64,000 nt of DNA from the NCBI GenBank assembly GCA_034440615.1, contig JAOTOM010004358.1, positions 1 through 64,000 on the forward strand, given 5' to 3'. Shown here piece by piece: positions 1 through 13,124 of the stretch. The notes under the pieces were generated by a model that worked only from the letters and a program-made list of their open reading frames with translations, was not told where the DNA came from and did not search any database. This DNA is from Ashinkailepas kermadecensis (Eukaryota > Arthropoda > Thecostraca > Neolepadidae). Position 1 is the stretch's first letter. Each line of letters starts with the position of its first letter. The translations under genes were made by a program, and so were the position numbers.

Positions 1-99
1 CTCTCTCTCGGCCTAGCGTTTGACACTGAAAAATGCAACATGGGTTGTTGAGACTTCTCTGTCGCCAACTACAGATTTAGTGGCGTGACATTGACAAAG

Positions 100-1790
100 G
101 ATTTGCTCTGACGACTCTGACAGCTCTGGCTGAAACACATCGCCCATCAATTCCGATAAGATACCTTAAGACACTCCAAAAGCTTGGGATGGACTCCAGT
201 GTAGTTTTTACTTGTGTTGACAAAGGGGGAGGTATAGAAATACTCGATATGTCTGCATATCTGGCGAAAATGGAGATGCTGTTGTCAGGTTCGTCAACGT
301 ACAAGATGGCTACGTCTGGAACTTGTAAACGTGCTTCAGTAAAGTTCAACGGAGAAGCCAGGAAATTGCTGCGCCGTTCCCAAAAGGGTAAGCACCTGAT
401 GTATCTCTTAGAAGAGAAGCCTAAAGCTCCTACGATGAGAGGCATACCTAAGATGCACAAACCGTATTCTCCCATGAGTCCCATAACGGCCGGAATTTGG
501 AACGTCCCCCCCCCTCCCCATCGGCTTGCCAGACGCTTGGCCAAGCCATTATCTGCGGCTCTTGCGAGCTTAAGTTCAGCCCATCTAAAATACTTAGCTG
601 ACCTTTTGGAGCGTCTGAGGAACGTGGACGTCAGCGAGAAGAAGATGGTCAGCTTTGATGTCAATTCCCTTTTCACAAATGTTTCAGTGGATGGTGCTAT
701 GGCAGCTGTGATACAAGTTTTAGAACACACCGATACGAATCAACTTCCGGTGCCTCAGGAAGATTGTGTTAATCTGGTACAGCTCTATGTGAATTTCGGA
801 TATTTCATGTTTAATGATCATGCGCATGTGCAGACAAACGGACTAGCCATGGGCTCCCTATTAAGTGCGGTTTTGGCGTGCTTGTATATGGAATCCATGG
901 AAGAAGATCAGTATAGGGCAATATTAGGAGAGGAGTGAACATGGATGCGCTACGTTGATGATGTTATTTCGCTTGAACCTCAAAATGTGAACCCAGCCAG
1001 CATACGTGAAAATCTTGACAGTGTCGAACCGGCCATCCAATTCACAATTGAAGAGGAGCAAATGGGAAGATGCCGTTCCTGGATACCCTGATCTGGCGAG
1101 CAGCGCATGGGCTTAAATTCTCGATACACCGTAAACCCACGAACAAGGATGGCTTGATGCATTACTATTCCGCCCACAGTCAGAGGACTAAGTCGGGCAT
1201 TATTCTCGGTTTTTATCTGAGGGCGCTAAGGATTTGCTCTCCCGAGTTTATACAGGACGACCTTGACCAAATAGTTCAAGTATTCAGAAAACTCGAATTT
1301 CCGCTGGCTGATCTACTGATCCTACGCAAGAAAGCGTATCTCATCATCAATAGGCGCAGAAATGAGGAAGAGGGAGCACCCAAGCGAACTCTGATCGCCC
1401 CAGTAACCCAAAACATCGAGTGTATCACGAAATTTGTATATCCTGCAGTCTCTCTCACTCCGGTATCTGGACAAAAATAAGTCAACTCGTGAGGTCGAGA
1501 CAGGGGGAAAGAAGAAAATATCGACGGTGTAGTTTACAAAATACCATTTTGTGCACGTGAAAAAGCATACTGCGGTGAAACTGGCCGAGGCCTAAAACGA
1601 AAATTAGGGACCATAAGGCAGACCTACGCTTTCACAGGATTTACAATGCCATAGTAATTTACGTGGACAGCGCAGGACACCTACCGGACTGGACAGGGAC
1701 ACTCATCATTCAAAGCAATCTCACCATGGCTGAATGGTGAGCGGTGGACGCGGCATATTTTGCCACTGAGGCTACGACCAGAACATCAAT
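100..1790 (+). mobile_element. Penelope-like retroelement (RT + GIY-YIG endonuclease), decayed
   Basis: Penelope-like elements (PLEs) encode a reverse transcriptase fused to a GIY-YIG endonuclease. The frame opens near 100 without a credible start and reads the PLE-like DKGGG segment (about 220), then the RT palm motif SFDVNSLFTNV (about 650-682), QTNGLAMGS (about 832-858) and the catalytic YVDD (951-962). The thumb follows (MPFLDTLIW, then the HRKPTNKDG region) to about 1480. The endonuclease is at about 1523-1740: VYKIPF then AYCGETGRGLK, which is the GIY-YIG core in its PLE form, and later GHLPDWTG. Lesions: an in-frame TGA at 936-938 just before YVDD, a frameshift near 1062-1070, stops between thumb and endonuclease (from 1478), and a frameshift near 1640. 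The copy cannot make protein and the N-terminal part is missing or off-window. No known family other than PLE combines these motifs; the clade within PLEs is unresolved. Confidence 0.88.
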
Positions 1791-2059
1791 TTGTTTTTAG
1801 AGACTTCGACCATTACAACTGAGCTCATCAGAAAAATGACCGTTCCGTTGCGATGTATTGATCCTAGTGAAATAATTTGTAATCTTCGCTGTTATTGTAT
1901 TTGTTATCCTGACCCCAGTGTCGCGCATCGAATGGTGTACCTAACATGCACTGTGTCGACGCCTGTGTAATGTTCCGAAAAGGTGCTAAGTCGGAGGTAT
2001 GAAAAGTTAATTTGACCGTGATCTTTAAAAATACATAAACATGTTTTCAGTCTCGGCCC

Positions 2060-2122
2060 ATATCTAGTTTCCCTGATGAAGGCAATAAAGTTGAAACGTC
2101 GGGAAATGTCTTTGAATTTTTG
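2060..2122 (+). ncRNA. Candidate hammerhead ribozyme motif in the PLE 3' region
   Basis: The three hammerhead core strands occur in order. CTGATGA is at 2073-2079, then a weak stem II (GGC/GTT around an A-rich loop), GAAA at 2093-2096, a stem III of ACGT (2096-2099) with ATGT (2106-2109), and C at 2110 as the expected cleavage-site base. PLEs are known to carry hammerhead ribozymes in their terminal repeats, and this lies about 300 bp downstream of the endonuclease on the same strand. Stem I pairing between about 2060-2072 and 2111-2122 is poor, so this copy is probably inactive or needs tertiary contacts. Confidence 0.5.
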
Positions 2123-4262
2123 ATAAAAGTACACATGCTGAACTCAATAGATATGTAACTTATCGTTCATCATCATACTATTGTTACCATACCCATAGTT
2201 CCGTACCCAATGCCCAGCATATGGAAAGCATGGGATTGCACTAAAATGAAGCATAGCTAGCATAGCCTGTGCATCACTATCTGCTTTCTAGCCCCATGTG
2301 AAGTAATAAGAAGGTAATGTATGTTGTAGAGTAAGTGGCAAGTATCTACTGTATCTACTGTGCTGTATCTACTGAGTATCTACTGTAACTGGACCAACTG
2401 CAGTGCAAAAGAAGCTATTAAGAAGAGGAATTGTGGCCATGCATCCCTAAAATGTAGGTATTATTGCGGTTAAGAAAACCATGAGACACGTTTTCCACAC
2501 ATTTTACCTCCATAGAGCATATAAAGGGGTGAGGTTTAGATAAGTTAGTTTAGGTTAGGCATGTATTGTAAATTAGAACACAAAATTGTTTGGAAATTAA
2601 GAAAAAAATTGAGTTATTCTCCCCAGTTCAGGCTTGGATGGATTGGGTTAGGCTAGGTTTTCAATTTGAAAATCGTTGAGAAAAAATTTGTTGGAATTTT
2701 TCCATTCAGTTTGTTTATTCCTACATATGTGAGGTTAGGTTAGGTTAGGTTTATTTTTTATTTATGGTGAACATTACTTTTTGTGCCACATTACCTAGCT
2801 CCAAGCCCATTTTTGGACGTTACTTTGTTTCGCAACTGAAATGTATGCATCTGTAGAGGAAATGTGTGGTCACATCATGCTAGCACAAGCATATATATTG
2901 TATTAGAAAATATATTCCAAGAAACATGAGTTGCCTTAACCTGCAAATTTACCTAAATAGAGATAAATAGAACATCAATCGACCTCTTTTATGACAAATA
3001 AGGTGTATTTTTCTGAGATAGTAAATAATTTCAGCATTTGGTCGGAATACCTGATAGTAATGGTCGACAACAGCACTAATTATAGGTGTGAAATTTCTCC
3101 GTCATTCCAAAAATGGTGTAGAAAAAGGACTGAAACATGTCTGTGTGTATTCATACCATTATTATGAACATCAGTACACTGGGTATTCAATTTCAGGTCC
3201 ATTTCAATTCAAGTTTCATCAGTTCGGGGAGGGGGATTGATCACCCTGTATCCTCACCCTGAGTTACACCCATGGTCAGTACCATCGACAGGCTTTCAAG
3301 GTTGGTACAGGTGGGAAAGTTAAGCTCTTTATCCAGACGTCTCCAAATTTTTGCTTAAAAAACCGAGAAATTCCCAGCTTTAATCGCCACTATAGGGGGG
3401 GGGGGGGGGTGCAACCACCCCCCGTAAGGTTTTTTGTGTATTCCTTCCAAATCGATGAACGGATCGCTCTGAGATTTTCAGTACCCTCTGGGGCAACCTT
3501 TTGACGGCTTTTGGTGAATTGTTTTTGGGAGGGCATGTCAGGTCACAGAGTTATGAGGTCATAAAAGTGAGCACCTCCGAGCAGTTTTCAACAAATACGT
3601 GATTATCGCACCTAAACATGACATTGTTGCCTACATCGACTGGTATTATGTGTTTTGCAATGCAATTTTGCAATGCCCAGATGGGTTCCCATTGGAAAAA
3701 TAATGTTCCAAAAATCGGTGACCTCGGTTGACCTCGTTTGACCTTTCGACCTTTTTAGCTGACCTACGGTAATTTTTCGTGCTGGATTCGAATTCAGCGT
3801 CCATTTTTACCCTAAGGAACTTTAAACTTCGAAATTGGAACCACTCTGAAAAAAGTTGGATATTTGGGGTCACGGCTTTGACCTCATTTGGTGCATGACA
3901 TATTGGTCCGATCACATCGTGTCACATGTCGTTATGTTCGCAAGGTCCCAATAAACATGTTTCCGGCCATGTCGTGCATATTTAGACAGTAGTTTCGATA
4001 TAACTGACGATTTTCTTCGGAAAATACCCCAAAAAATCAATTTTAGACCTTTGATCTGACCTGGAAGGTCAACCATTGACCTTAGAAGGTCATGCTGAAT
4101 TCCAACCGCGAGATCTCGGCCAAATCTATCATTTTCGTATTTGGTTCGTTTTCGTAACATGCACGGTTTCGAATCGCCAGGGGGGGGTCGTACCCCCCCC
4201 CATACGACCGAAAGTGGTAAAATGCCGAATACTGGCGAGGGTTAAGCTGCAGTGTTTTCAGG
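2123..4262. other. AT-rich intergenic DNA with dispersed-repeat fragments, no gene seen
   Basis: No convincing coding sequence. It contains TTAGG-type motifs (about 2545-2565, 2648-2660 and three to four direct AGGTT units at 2731-2752). The surrounding wording recurs near 9780-9850, 10386-10450 and 18180-18260, so this is an old dispersed repeat that happens to include the arthropod telomere-like pentamer. A second shared segment (about 2180-2240) resembles 18068-18110. There is a G run at about 3397-3411 and a short palindrome of G8/C8 around 4180-4202. Confidence 0.5.
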
Positions 4263-4269
4263 TTGCAGG

Positions 4270-4607
4270 AGGGACTGCTCCTCCCACTGCACACATCATC
4301 CTCCCACAACACACATCATCCTCCCACAACACACATCATCCTCCCACTGCACACATCATCCTCTCACTGCACACATCATCCTCCCACTGCACACATCATC
4401 CTCCCACAACACACATCATCCTCCCACAACACACATCCTCCCACTGCACACATCATCCTCCCACTGCACACATCATCCTCCCACTGCACACATCATCCTC
4501 CCACCACACATCATCCTCCCACTGCACACATCATTCTCCCACTGCACACATCATCCTCCCACTGCACACATCATCCTCCCACTGCACACATCATCCTCAC
4601 CCAAGCA
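4270..4607. repeat. 20-bp minisatellite
   Basis: About 16 tandem units of 20 bp built on ACACATCATCCTCCCACTGC. The main variant has CACAA for CACTG, and a few units are shortened by 2-5 bp. The units lack stop codons, which is why several overlapping His/Thr/Ser/Pro-rich frames run through it; these are not genes. Confidence 0.95.
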
Positions 4608-4769
4608 CAGAGACACCCATTCCATGATGCTTCCACTCATATGCATATGTGTGATGTATTCGCTGGTTCGTCCAATTTAAACATTGGGTTTCTTGGGCTG
4701 TATTTGACATTGGAGGTCTTAACTCCTTTCAGTGATTAAGGCCCCAAGTTCATTCACCATAGAGTGGCG

Positions 4770-5100
4770 TGGACAGTGGCGTACTTTGCATTTGCATCAG
4801 GGGAAAGCAGATTTGGAGGGGGCCCAATCAACACCCATTCAAAAAATAGTCGGCGGATTTCGACCACTATTTTTCAATAGTACTTATTTTTCTTTTATGC
4901 AAAGAAGAGTAATAACAAATTAATTTTCCACTGAAAGGGCCCCAACGTACCACCATCGTTTCTATGACCGGTGATTTCAACCCAATCTCTTCTTTTCAAA
5001 TGTTTCCGAAATGGCCGGGACGTTTTTGAACACCCCAATGTTTTATTTAGTTTATTCGCGAATTTTGGGGCTCCACTAGAGTTTTCCGTGTCCAGCGTGA
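4770..5100. mobile_element. Dispersed transposon fragment, copy 1 (GTGGCGTAC-type end)
   Basis: The segment starting CAGTGGCGTAC at about 4777 matches 12344 onward: both have a GTGGCGTAC end, a CAGGGG stretch, a GGCCC block and, later, the phrase ACCACCATCGTTTCT (about 4950 and 12498). The last 80 bp resemble the start of the degenerate satellite at 13125. CAGTGGCG is typical of hAT termini, but no second terminus or target duplication was found for this copy. Confidence 0.45.
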
Positions 5101-5157
5101 TTTGTCGTTACACTTCCTTAATTTTGGTGAGCTAAAGCTAATCTTGCAGTGTATGCG

Positions 5158-7813
<2,656 letters not shown>

Positions 7814-7821
7814 GTTCTGAC

Positions 7822-8217
7822 CAGTGGCGGATTGATTAATTTTGCTCGGGGTTGCACTTGTTGGTTATTGGTTTTACGACACGTCGACTGTTGAGTCATA
7901 TAGCGTCGCCAATCTCTCACGCCGATTGGTCGCGGGCGAAGAGTAGCGGCAGGTGAGACTCGAACCCACAACCTTTCGATTGTGAGACGAGCATCTTACC
8001 CCTAGACCACTCCGTCCCCTGCACTTGTTCTGGAGGAGCGCCATTTATCAGGAGGACTGAGCGCCTCTCTACTCTGAGGGGCGCCAACAACTTAACACCT
8101 TCCTGAACAGGGGATCGCACTCGACTGTCGTGGACCTTTTCCATGCGAAGGGCCGCCACATTGTTGTCAGTGGGGGAAGACACTTACTCCCAGTTTCTAT
8201 TCCTGAATCCGCCACTG
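7822..8217. mobile_element. Non-autonomous hAT element (MITE) with nested SINE
   Basis: The ends are inverted copies of CAGTGGCGGATT (7822-7833 and 8206-8217). They are flanked by an 8-bp target-site duplication, GTTCTGAC at 7814-7821 and GTTCTGGC at 8218-8225 (7 of 8 identical). CAGNG termini plus an 8-bp duplication are the hAT signature. Without the nested SINE the element is about 230 bp and has no transposase. It ends 338 bp before the spen start codon. Confidence 0.85.
7861..8019 (-). mobile_element. tRNA-derived SINE, family A (CAC anticodon), copy 1
   Basis: Inserted in the hAT element and bounded by the 10-bp duplication TGCACTTGTT (7853-7862 and 8020-8029). On the minus strand it begins with a tRNA-like head (box A TGGTCTAGGGG, box B GGTTCGAGTCT, anticodon position CAC). 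A body domain with CGCGACCAATCGGCG follows, then a 3' stem-loop and a TTGG/CCAA tail. The nesting dates SINE activity after the hAT insertion. Confidence 0.93.
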
Positions 8218-8420
8218 GTTCTGGCTGATGTGCTCTAATATGGGTATCGAATGACATCTAGCAGATTTGATCGAACTGTTGGTTACAACAATGTACTGTA
8301 GATGTCAGACCAATCGCGAGCTTTAAACAGCTATAGACTCGTTCTTCAGTTCAGCGCGCGTTCGTCAATGGATATTAACCAGCAAGTGTACCTAAGCCAT
8401 TTTATCGGGGTTCTGCCTCG

Positions 8421-8428
8421 TGACGTCA
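8421..8428. promoter_or_regulatory. CRE-like palindrome upstream of spen
   Basis: TGACGTCA, a perfect CREB/ATF consensus palindrome, 127 bp upstream of the spen start codon in a stretch free of recognisable repeats. It may lie in the promoter or 5' UTR. The match is to an 8-mer only; function is inferred. Confidence 0.3.
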
Positions 8429-8555
8429 CTAGAACGCAACAGTGCGATGTGGGCGAATGTGCTGCGTGTGGTGGAACGTGTCGCTATGTGGTGTTTGTGA
8501 ATTTTTCTGCTTGTGACGAAAAGCGATGGTATACTCATGAGGGCGTTAGGACAAA

Positions 8556-8638
8556 ATGGTCAGAGAGACTAGACATCTCTGGGTTGGAAATTTGCCTGAC
8601 AGTGTCACCGAGGAACGGATAAAGGAGCACTTCAAAAG
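8556..8638 (+). CDS. spen: Split ends (Spen/SHARP) coding exon 1, start of RRM1
   Basis: Spen proteins are large nuclear RNA-binding corepressor scaffolds with N-terminal RRMs and a C-terminal SPOC domain. This exon encodes residues 1-27 plus two bases of codon 28. It starts MVRETRHLWVGNLP, essentially the N-terminus of animal SPEN, and includes RNP2 (LWVGNL, residues 8-13) and the first RRM helix (EERIKEHFK). The start is fixed by an in-frame TAG at 8547-8549 and a good context (AAA before ATG, G after). The donor is AAAAG|GTGAGT at 8639, phase 2. The next exon begins with the base that completes Arg28, giving the family phrase HFKRYGRV across the junction. The 5' UTR and promoter presumably lie in 8226-8555. 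Confidence 0.9.
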
Positions 8639-9142
8639 GTGAGTTCTTGTGTCTTCTGGAATAATAAATAGTAGCGTGGGTGGAGAAGTTCGAAAATCAT
8701 TGATGAACCCCAATGCATGAAGGCAACGGGGGCTGTGAATTTGGCTGGTGGGGACTGTGAATCTGGCTGGTGGGGCCACATAATAGGGTCCTATGTTGAT
8801 GTGAAGATGAAGAGAGCAAAATGTTGGTGAGGCCAATGTAAAGATGGTAGGTCCAGGCCCCACCAAAATGAAAAGTATACAAGACTCCACCCCTGATTGG
8901 TAGCTAGTTGCCTGTTGTGTTAGTTATTTCTGTTGATTTGGATTGGGGAGGGGGGGCATTGCCACCATTGGTCACTCCTGTACTTATTGTTCATACCTGT
9001 GATGTATCGTGCACAAATTTCACAAATTATTTCAATTTGTTGCTGAATGTCAATGTTGTAGGTGACATTGTTCTTGTAAATTGGATAATTTTCACATTCC
9101 CTAGGTAGCTTCATATAGGAAAACCTACAATATGGTGGAATA

Positions 9143-9235
9143 GGTAGGTAGGTAGGTAGGTACTTATCTACTTACCTAGTTAGTTAGGTAACAGCCTACC
9201 TGCCCAGGTAGATACCTACCTACCTACCAAAATAT
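9143..9235. repeat. Inverted tetranucleotide repeat (TAGG)n / (CCTA)n
   Basis: A run of TAGG units (from about 9143) is followed after about 60 bp by CCTACCTACCTACC (about 9216-9229), so the segment can fold on itself. Similar TAGG-rich sequence recurs at about 9410-9447. Confidence 0.7.
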
Positions 9236-9903
9236 AACTTGAAGCTGCTGAAGAATCAGCCATAGCTGCAAACTATGAAGTCCAGATTAAGCTTGCTGTG
9301 TTTTAATCCAGGGCTCCATTGCCTTGGTCTGCTAATCTTGACCATGTTGAAGCTGTCCAGTTGACTGAATTGGAATGAAAGTTGTACAATTGGTATCAGT
9401 ATGGTTACCTAGGAGGTATGTAGGTAGATAGGTACCTGCCTGCCTATATCCATTATAGTCGGGAATGCATATGAATGCATACAATAATAATTTTAAAGTT
9501 TGTATCTAGTTATGTTCGACATATGTAGCAGCCCTCAGGAATAGAAACTATGTACCTAGAAGGTAAAATGTGGAACCATGACAATATTAAAGGAAGTAAC
9601 AAACTCAAATAAGCAATTGAGTGGGAGCAAAGTGTAGATTGTAAAAGGGTGGAATAGTTGCATTTGGTGATTATACGAGGTTTGTAATTGCATTATTCTT
9701 CTTTTTCTGGCATTGTGGTGCTTAAAGGTGTTCACAAGAAAATGTTTGCACACATTTTTCTTCCATAAAGCAAACTTGATTAGGTTTGGTTGGGTTGGGT
9801 TAGGTTAGGTTTTTAAGTTGCAAAATTGTGAAGATTTGTTGAAAAAAAAACTATCCCCCAAATTTTGGAAATTGTTTATCTCCAAAAGCAGGTCATGCTG
9901 GGT

Positions 9904-10385
9904 CAGTGATAAATTATTCGTGAAATAGGGTGGAATATACCACTTTATGAGCACTGAATATACATCCTTCCCAAGGACGTATCGACATCGTGCTTGTTGA
10001 TGTGTGCCTATGAAGTCTCCATGACTCGTTCCTAAGAGTATTTTACATATAAGTAGCATGCTTATGCCCACCATTATGGATTGATTACACAAGCATCTCA
10101 TGCCACAATTCCAGATACAGAGATTATCTATGATTTGGTGTGTTAAGCAATGCGATCTGCTGATAACATGACATTGCAATCGTTATTGTTAACATAGGTA
10201 TCCACCTATTGGGTGTCTCCAGAGTTAAACCCAAAACAGGCATTGATGAGTACACAATTGGCTCATATGGAGCTTGAAGGACTGAAGCGATATTCTCATT
10301 GGTATCCTTCCATGGCATATTTTTACATCCTACTGTACTCGTATCAACATCTCACACCTAATGAAAAACCATTATTTTAGCACTG
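9904..10385 (+). mobile_element. hAT-like MITE family H, copy 1
   Basis: About 480 bp. It begins CAGTGATAAATTATTCGTG and ends with the inverted CAGTG-type end ...TTTTAGCACTG. The same sequence is present at 22689, 23635 (inverted), 29555 and 38756. No transposase frame. The flanks TGCTGGGT (9896-9903) and TTGGGTTA do not form a clean duplication, so the exact right boundary is uncertain. It sits inside the TTAGG-bearing dispersed repeat. Confidence 0.75.
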
Positions 10386-12343
10386 TTGGGTTAGGTTAGG
10401 CTTTTAAAGTTTGAAATTTTCAGGAAAATTATTTGAAATTTTCGCCGCTTTTTTTTTTTCTAGTGGGAGGTTGGGGTAGGTGAGGTTAGGTTATGTTGCA
10501 TTTGTATTTGATGCTTTAAATATTGATATTACTTTTTATCTGGTTTTTAACGACCGATACGGGCGGTACCTACCGGGTGTAGCACCCATGTGTTTGGTTT
10601 CTGCATGGTCAGACAGCACCCCTTGACGCCTCCGTTCTCGGACACTGCACCCTCGAGAAAGTCGTTGTTCTGTTTGATGTCCCATTCGGTTAATCTCCGA
10701 CTTTGTCGGAGATCCGTGAAACGATAGAACAGGAGTGCTGCGATTACGAAATATGTATTTCTGAGATCTTTCCAGTCGGGCCATGCTCTTTGAAATGTGT
10801 ATTTCCGCAATCGATGTGGGTATGGTTGGCACAGTTGGTGTAGGCGCAGCTTTTCTATACCGGTCGTGGGAATTTCAAGTCCCAGCATGGAACCTCTAAC
10901 CTGATCACACAGTCTACAGCCATTAACGATTAGGGCTGATGGTTCATGCTACGCTTGATCAGTTTTGATTATTGTACACTATCATATAAGTCGCCTGACA
11001 TGCTAATATTTATGTTCCAAGTGAGGAAAATACTCGATCAATCAAAGTCCATCCTCGTCTCCGGAGCCAAGAGATGAATAGAGGCGTAATCTTGATTTTC
11101 GGGGAGATAGAAGGAACGCGGCCCCTCGTCTCCCTTGTTGCGACACTTTTGATTCCAAACTATCACGGGTGGATCCAGGAATTGTCATGGGGGCACCTGT
11201 CTGGAGGTGGGTCATTTCTTCGGAGGAATGCCACTGCAAAAGTACCTGTATGACGTCCCTGGCGGGAAAATAAGAGGGGTGAGGGTGCACTCAGCTTTTT
11301 CCTCTTAGAGAAGTGCCTCTGGCTGAAAAACTCGATGAGGTGGGGGTGCACTTCAGCCTTTCCTTCCAAGGGGTGCGTTTTTCTCACAAATTTGACAAAT
11401 TTGCACACAAGTTGCACACACTGGCTGACAAATTTGATGGTGTTGCACTCAAGCCTTCCTGGAGGGGCGTCACCTTCCTGGGGGGGGGGCACACATCCCC
11501 AGTGCCCCCTTGTATCACCCTTGTTCGCGAAAAATATAACTATGCGGTAATACAAATACGCAAAACACCTTAACATTTTTCTTGCATTCGGGGAATCAAC
11601 GTTGCCTCTACGTTGATGTGGATGGATCTGTTTTTTTCCGGAATTCTTCCTCATGAAGTTTCATGCCATTCTGTAGGTAAGTGTGATTCTGTGGTTTTCT
11701 GTAATGTAACAGGAAAGCAATACGGTTGGTTGGAACATTGTTGTACCAACTTCACTTGCTGATATTCCTATGAATGGGTGGCTAATTTCGATGCAAATCT
11801 CTTCAGCTACCAGTCCTGATGGACATTGTATCTCTGATAGCTCATTTTCAGGCTGCTCAACTGAGCACTGGTGCAGTCCAGAATGAGAAGATGCGAGGGT
11901 GTCAGCACCCTTCCTCCGTTGAAGCTATTTTGATGTCCAACCATAATCTGTTCTCATGAAGTCATAAAATGAAAGTTTCGATGCCTAATAATAGCCATAG
12001 GGGGTCCATATGGATTAAGCCTACACAGGGAAGGTGCTATTTGGAAAGAAAAACTGGAATCCCCAGTCAATGTTATATCCTGAGTTCTAAGCAAGCTTTC
12101 TACCACATTGTGTTTCCATGGCAAGTCTCATCATCAGCATCACATACTCGAAGGAAGGTACCAAATTCACTGTGATCTGTGGTATAATTCTCAATTTAAA
12201 AGATTTCTTTGATCTATTATGCTGCTTAATGCATTCAATGATGGACATTTATTACATCATAAGGCAGCCTATATTATTTTTCAACCACCCTATGAAAATG
12301 TGTTGCCATTTAACTGTCCTTCACCTTGCTGAATTGATAACCG

Positions 12344-12545
12344 GTGGCGTACCTAGGATTTGCGCCAGGGGGGGTAACGAATTTGTAGGGCCCCCCATTT
12401 TTTAGTCCCCGAATTTTGACAGTTTTTTTCAAAGGGCCCTTTTTATTTTAAAATAACATAATTAGTGAGCAACATAGCTGTCGTGTGGAGGGGGAAAACG
12501 ATCTACCACCATCGTTTCTGAGTCACCGGATTTCAACCCTAACTC
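12344..12545. mobile_element. Dispersed transposon fragment, copy 2 (GTGGCGTACC end)
   Basis: Begins CGGTGGCGTACCTAGGATT and matches the fragment at 4770. A possible opposite end, inverted (CAGAGGCGTACC read on the minus strand), lies at about 14373-14384. If the two belong together the element is about 2 kb and contains part of the degenerate satellite. No matching 8-bp target duplication was seen, so the pairing is tentative. Confidence 0.45.
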
Positions 12546-13124
12546 CTCCCATCCTGTTCGAAGGTTTTTCTTTTGGTATCCCTTGATAAGGCACCTCACA
12601 CTGCTGAAATTACTCCAGCACAAATCACTAAAAAATGCAGAATTTTCAAATTTCAGACAATCCAGTTCATGACGCCCGGTCGCCAAAACTCCGGCGTTCA
12701 TTCATGCATGTGAACATCCGTCTTGCGCATTCGGCGCATTCGCCACACTACCTGCGATTATCCGGTTTCTGCAAGGCCTCCCACGTTTTGCTAATTGCTG
12801 TAACATGATAGTTTTGTTCAATATTCGACGTGTGAAATGCTTCGGATGGGGATTTGCTGAGAAAATACGATTACTTCAATTCGATGATTACCTCTCTTCT
12901 TTCCGCATTTTCTGGTAGTTAAGAAATCCGAAGACTCATCCCTTTGGTTAAATATGCGCCCAGATTGCCTACCGAACCGAGGCACTGATTCGGCGTTCTT
13001 TTTTGGACCAGTTGTGTATTTATTCATCCACGGATGTGTTTTATGGCTGCAGCCAATTTGTTCCTTCTTTTAAAAGAGTTGGTGTTTTTTTTTGTGCAAC
13101 GACGCTATTTTTGAGGTATCGGCG

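Noticed and set aside
2731..2752. Interstitial telomere
   Set aside because: Only three to four AGGTT units, embedded in a dispersed repeat that recurs elsewhere.
4263..4610. CRISPR array
   Set aside because: Contiguous 20-bp units without spacers in a eukaryotic intergenic region.
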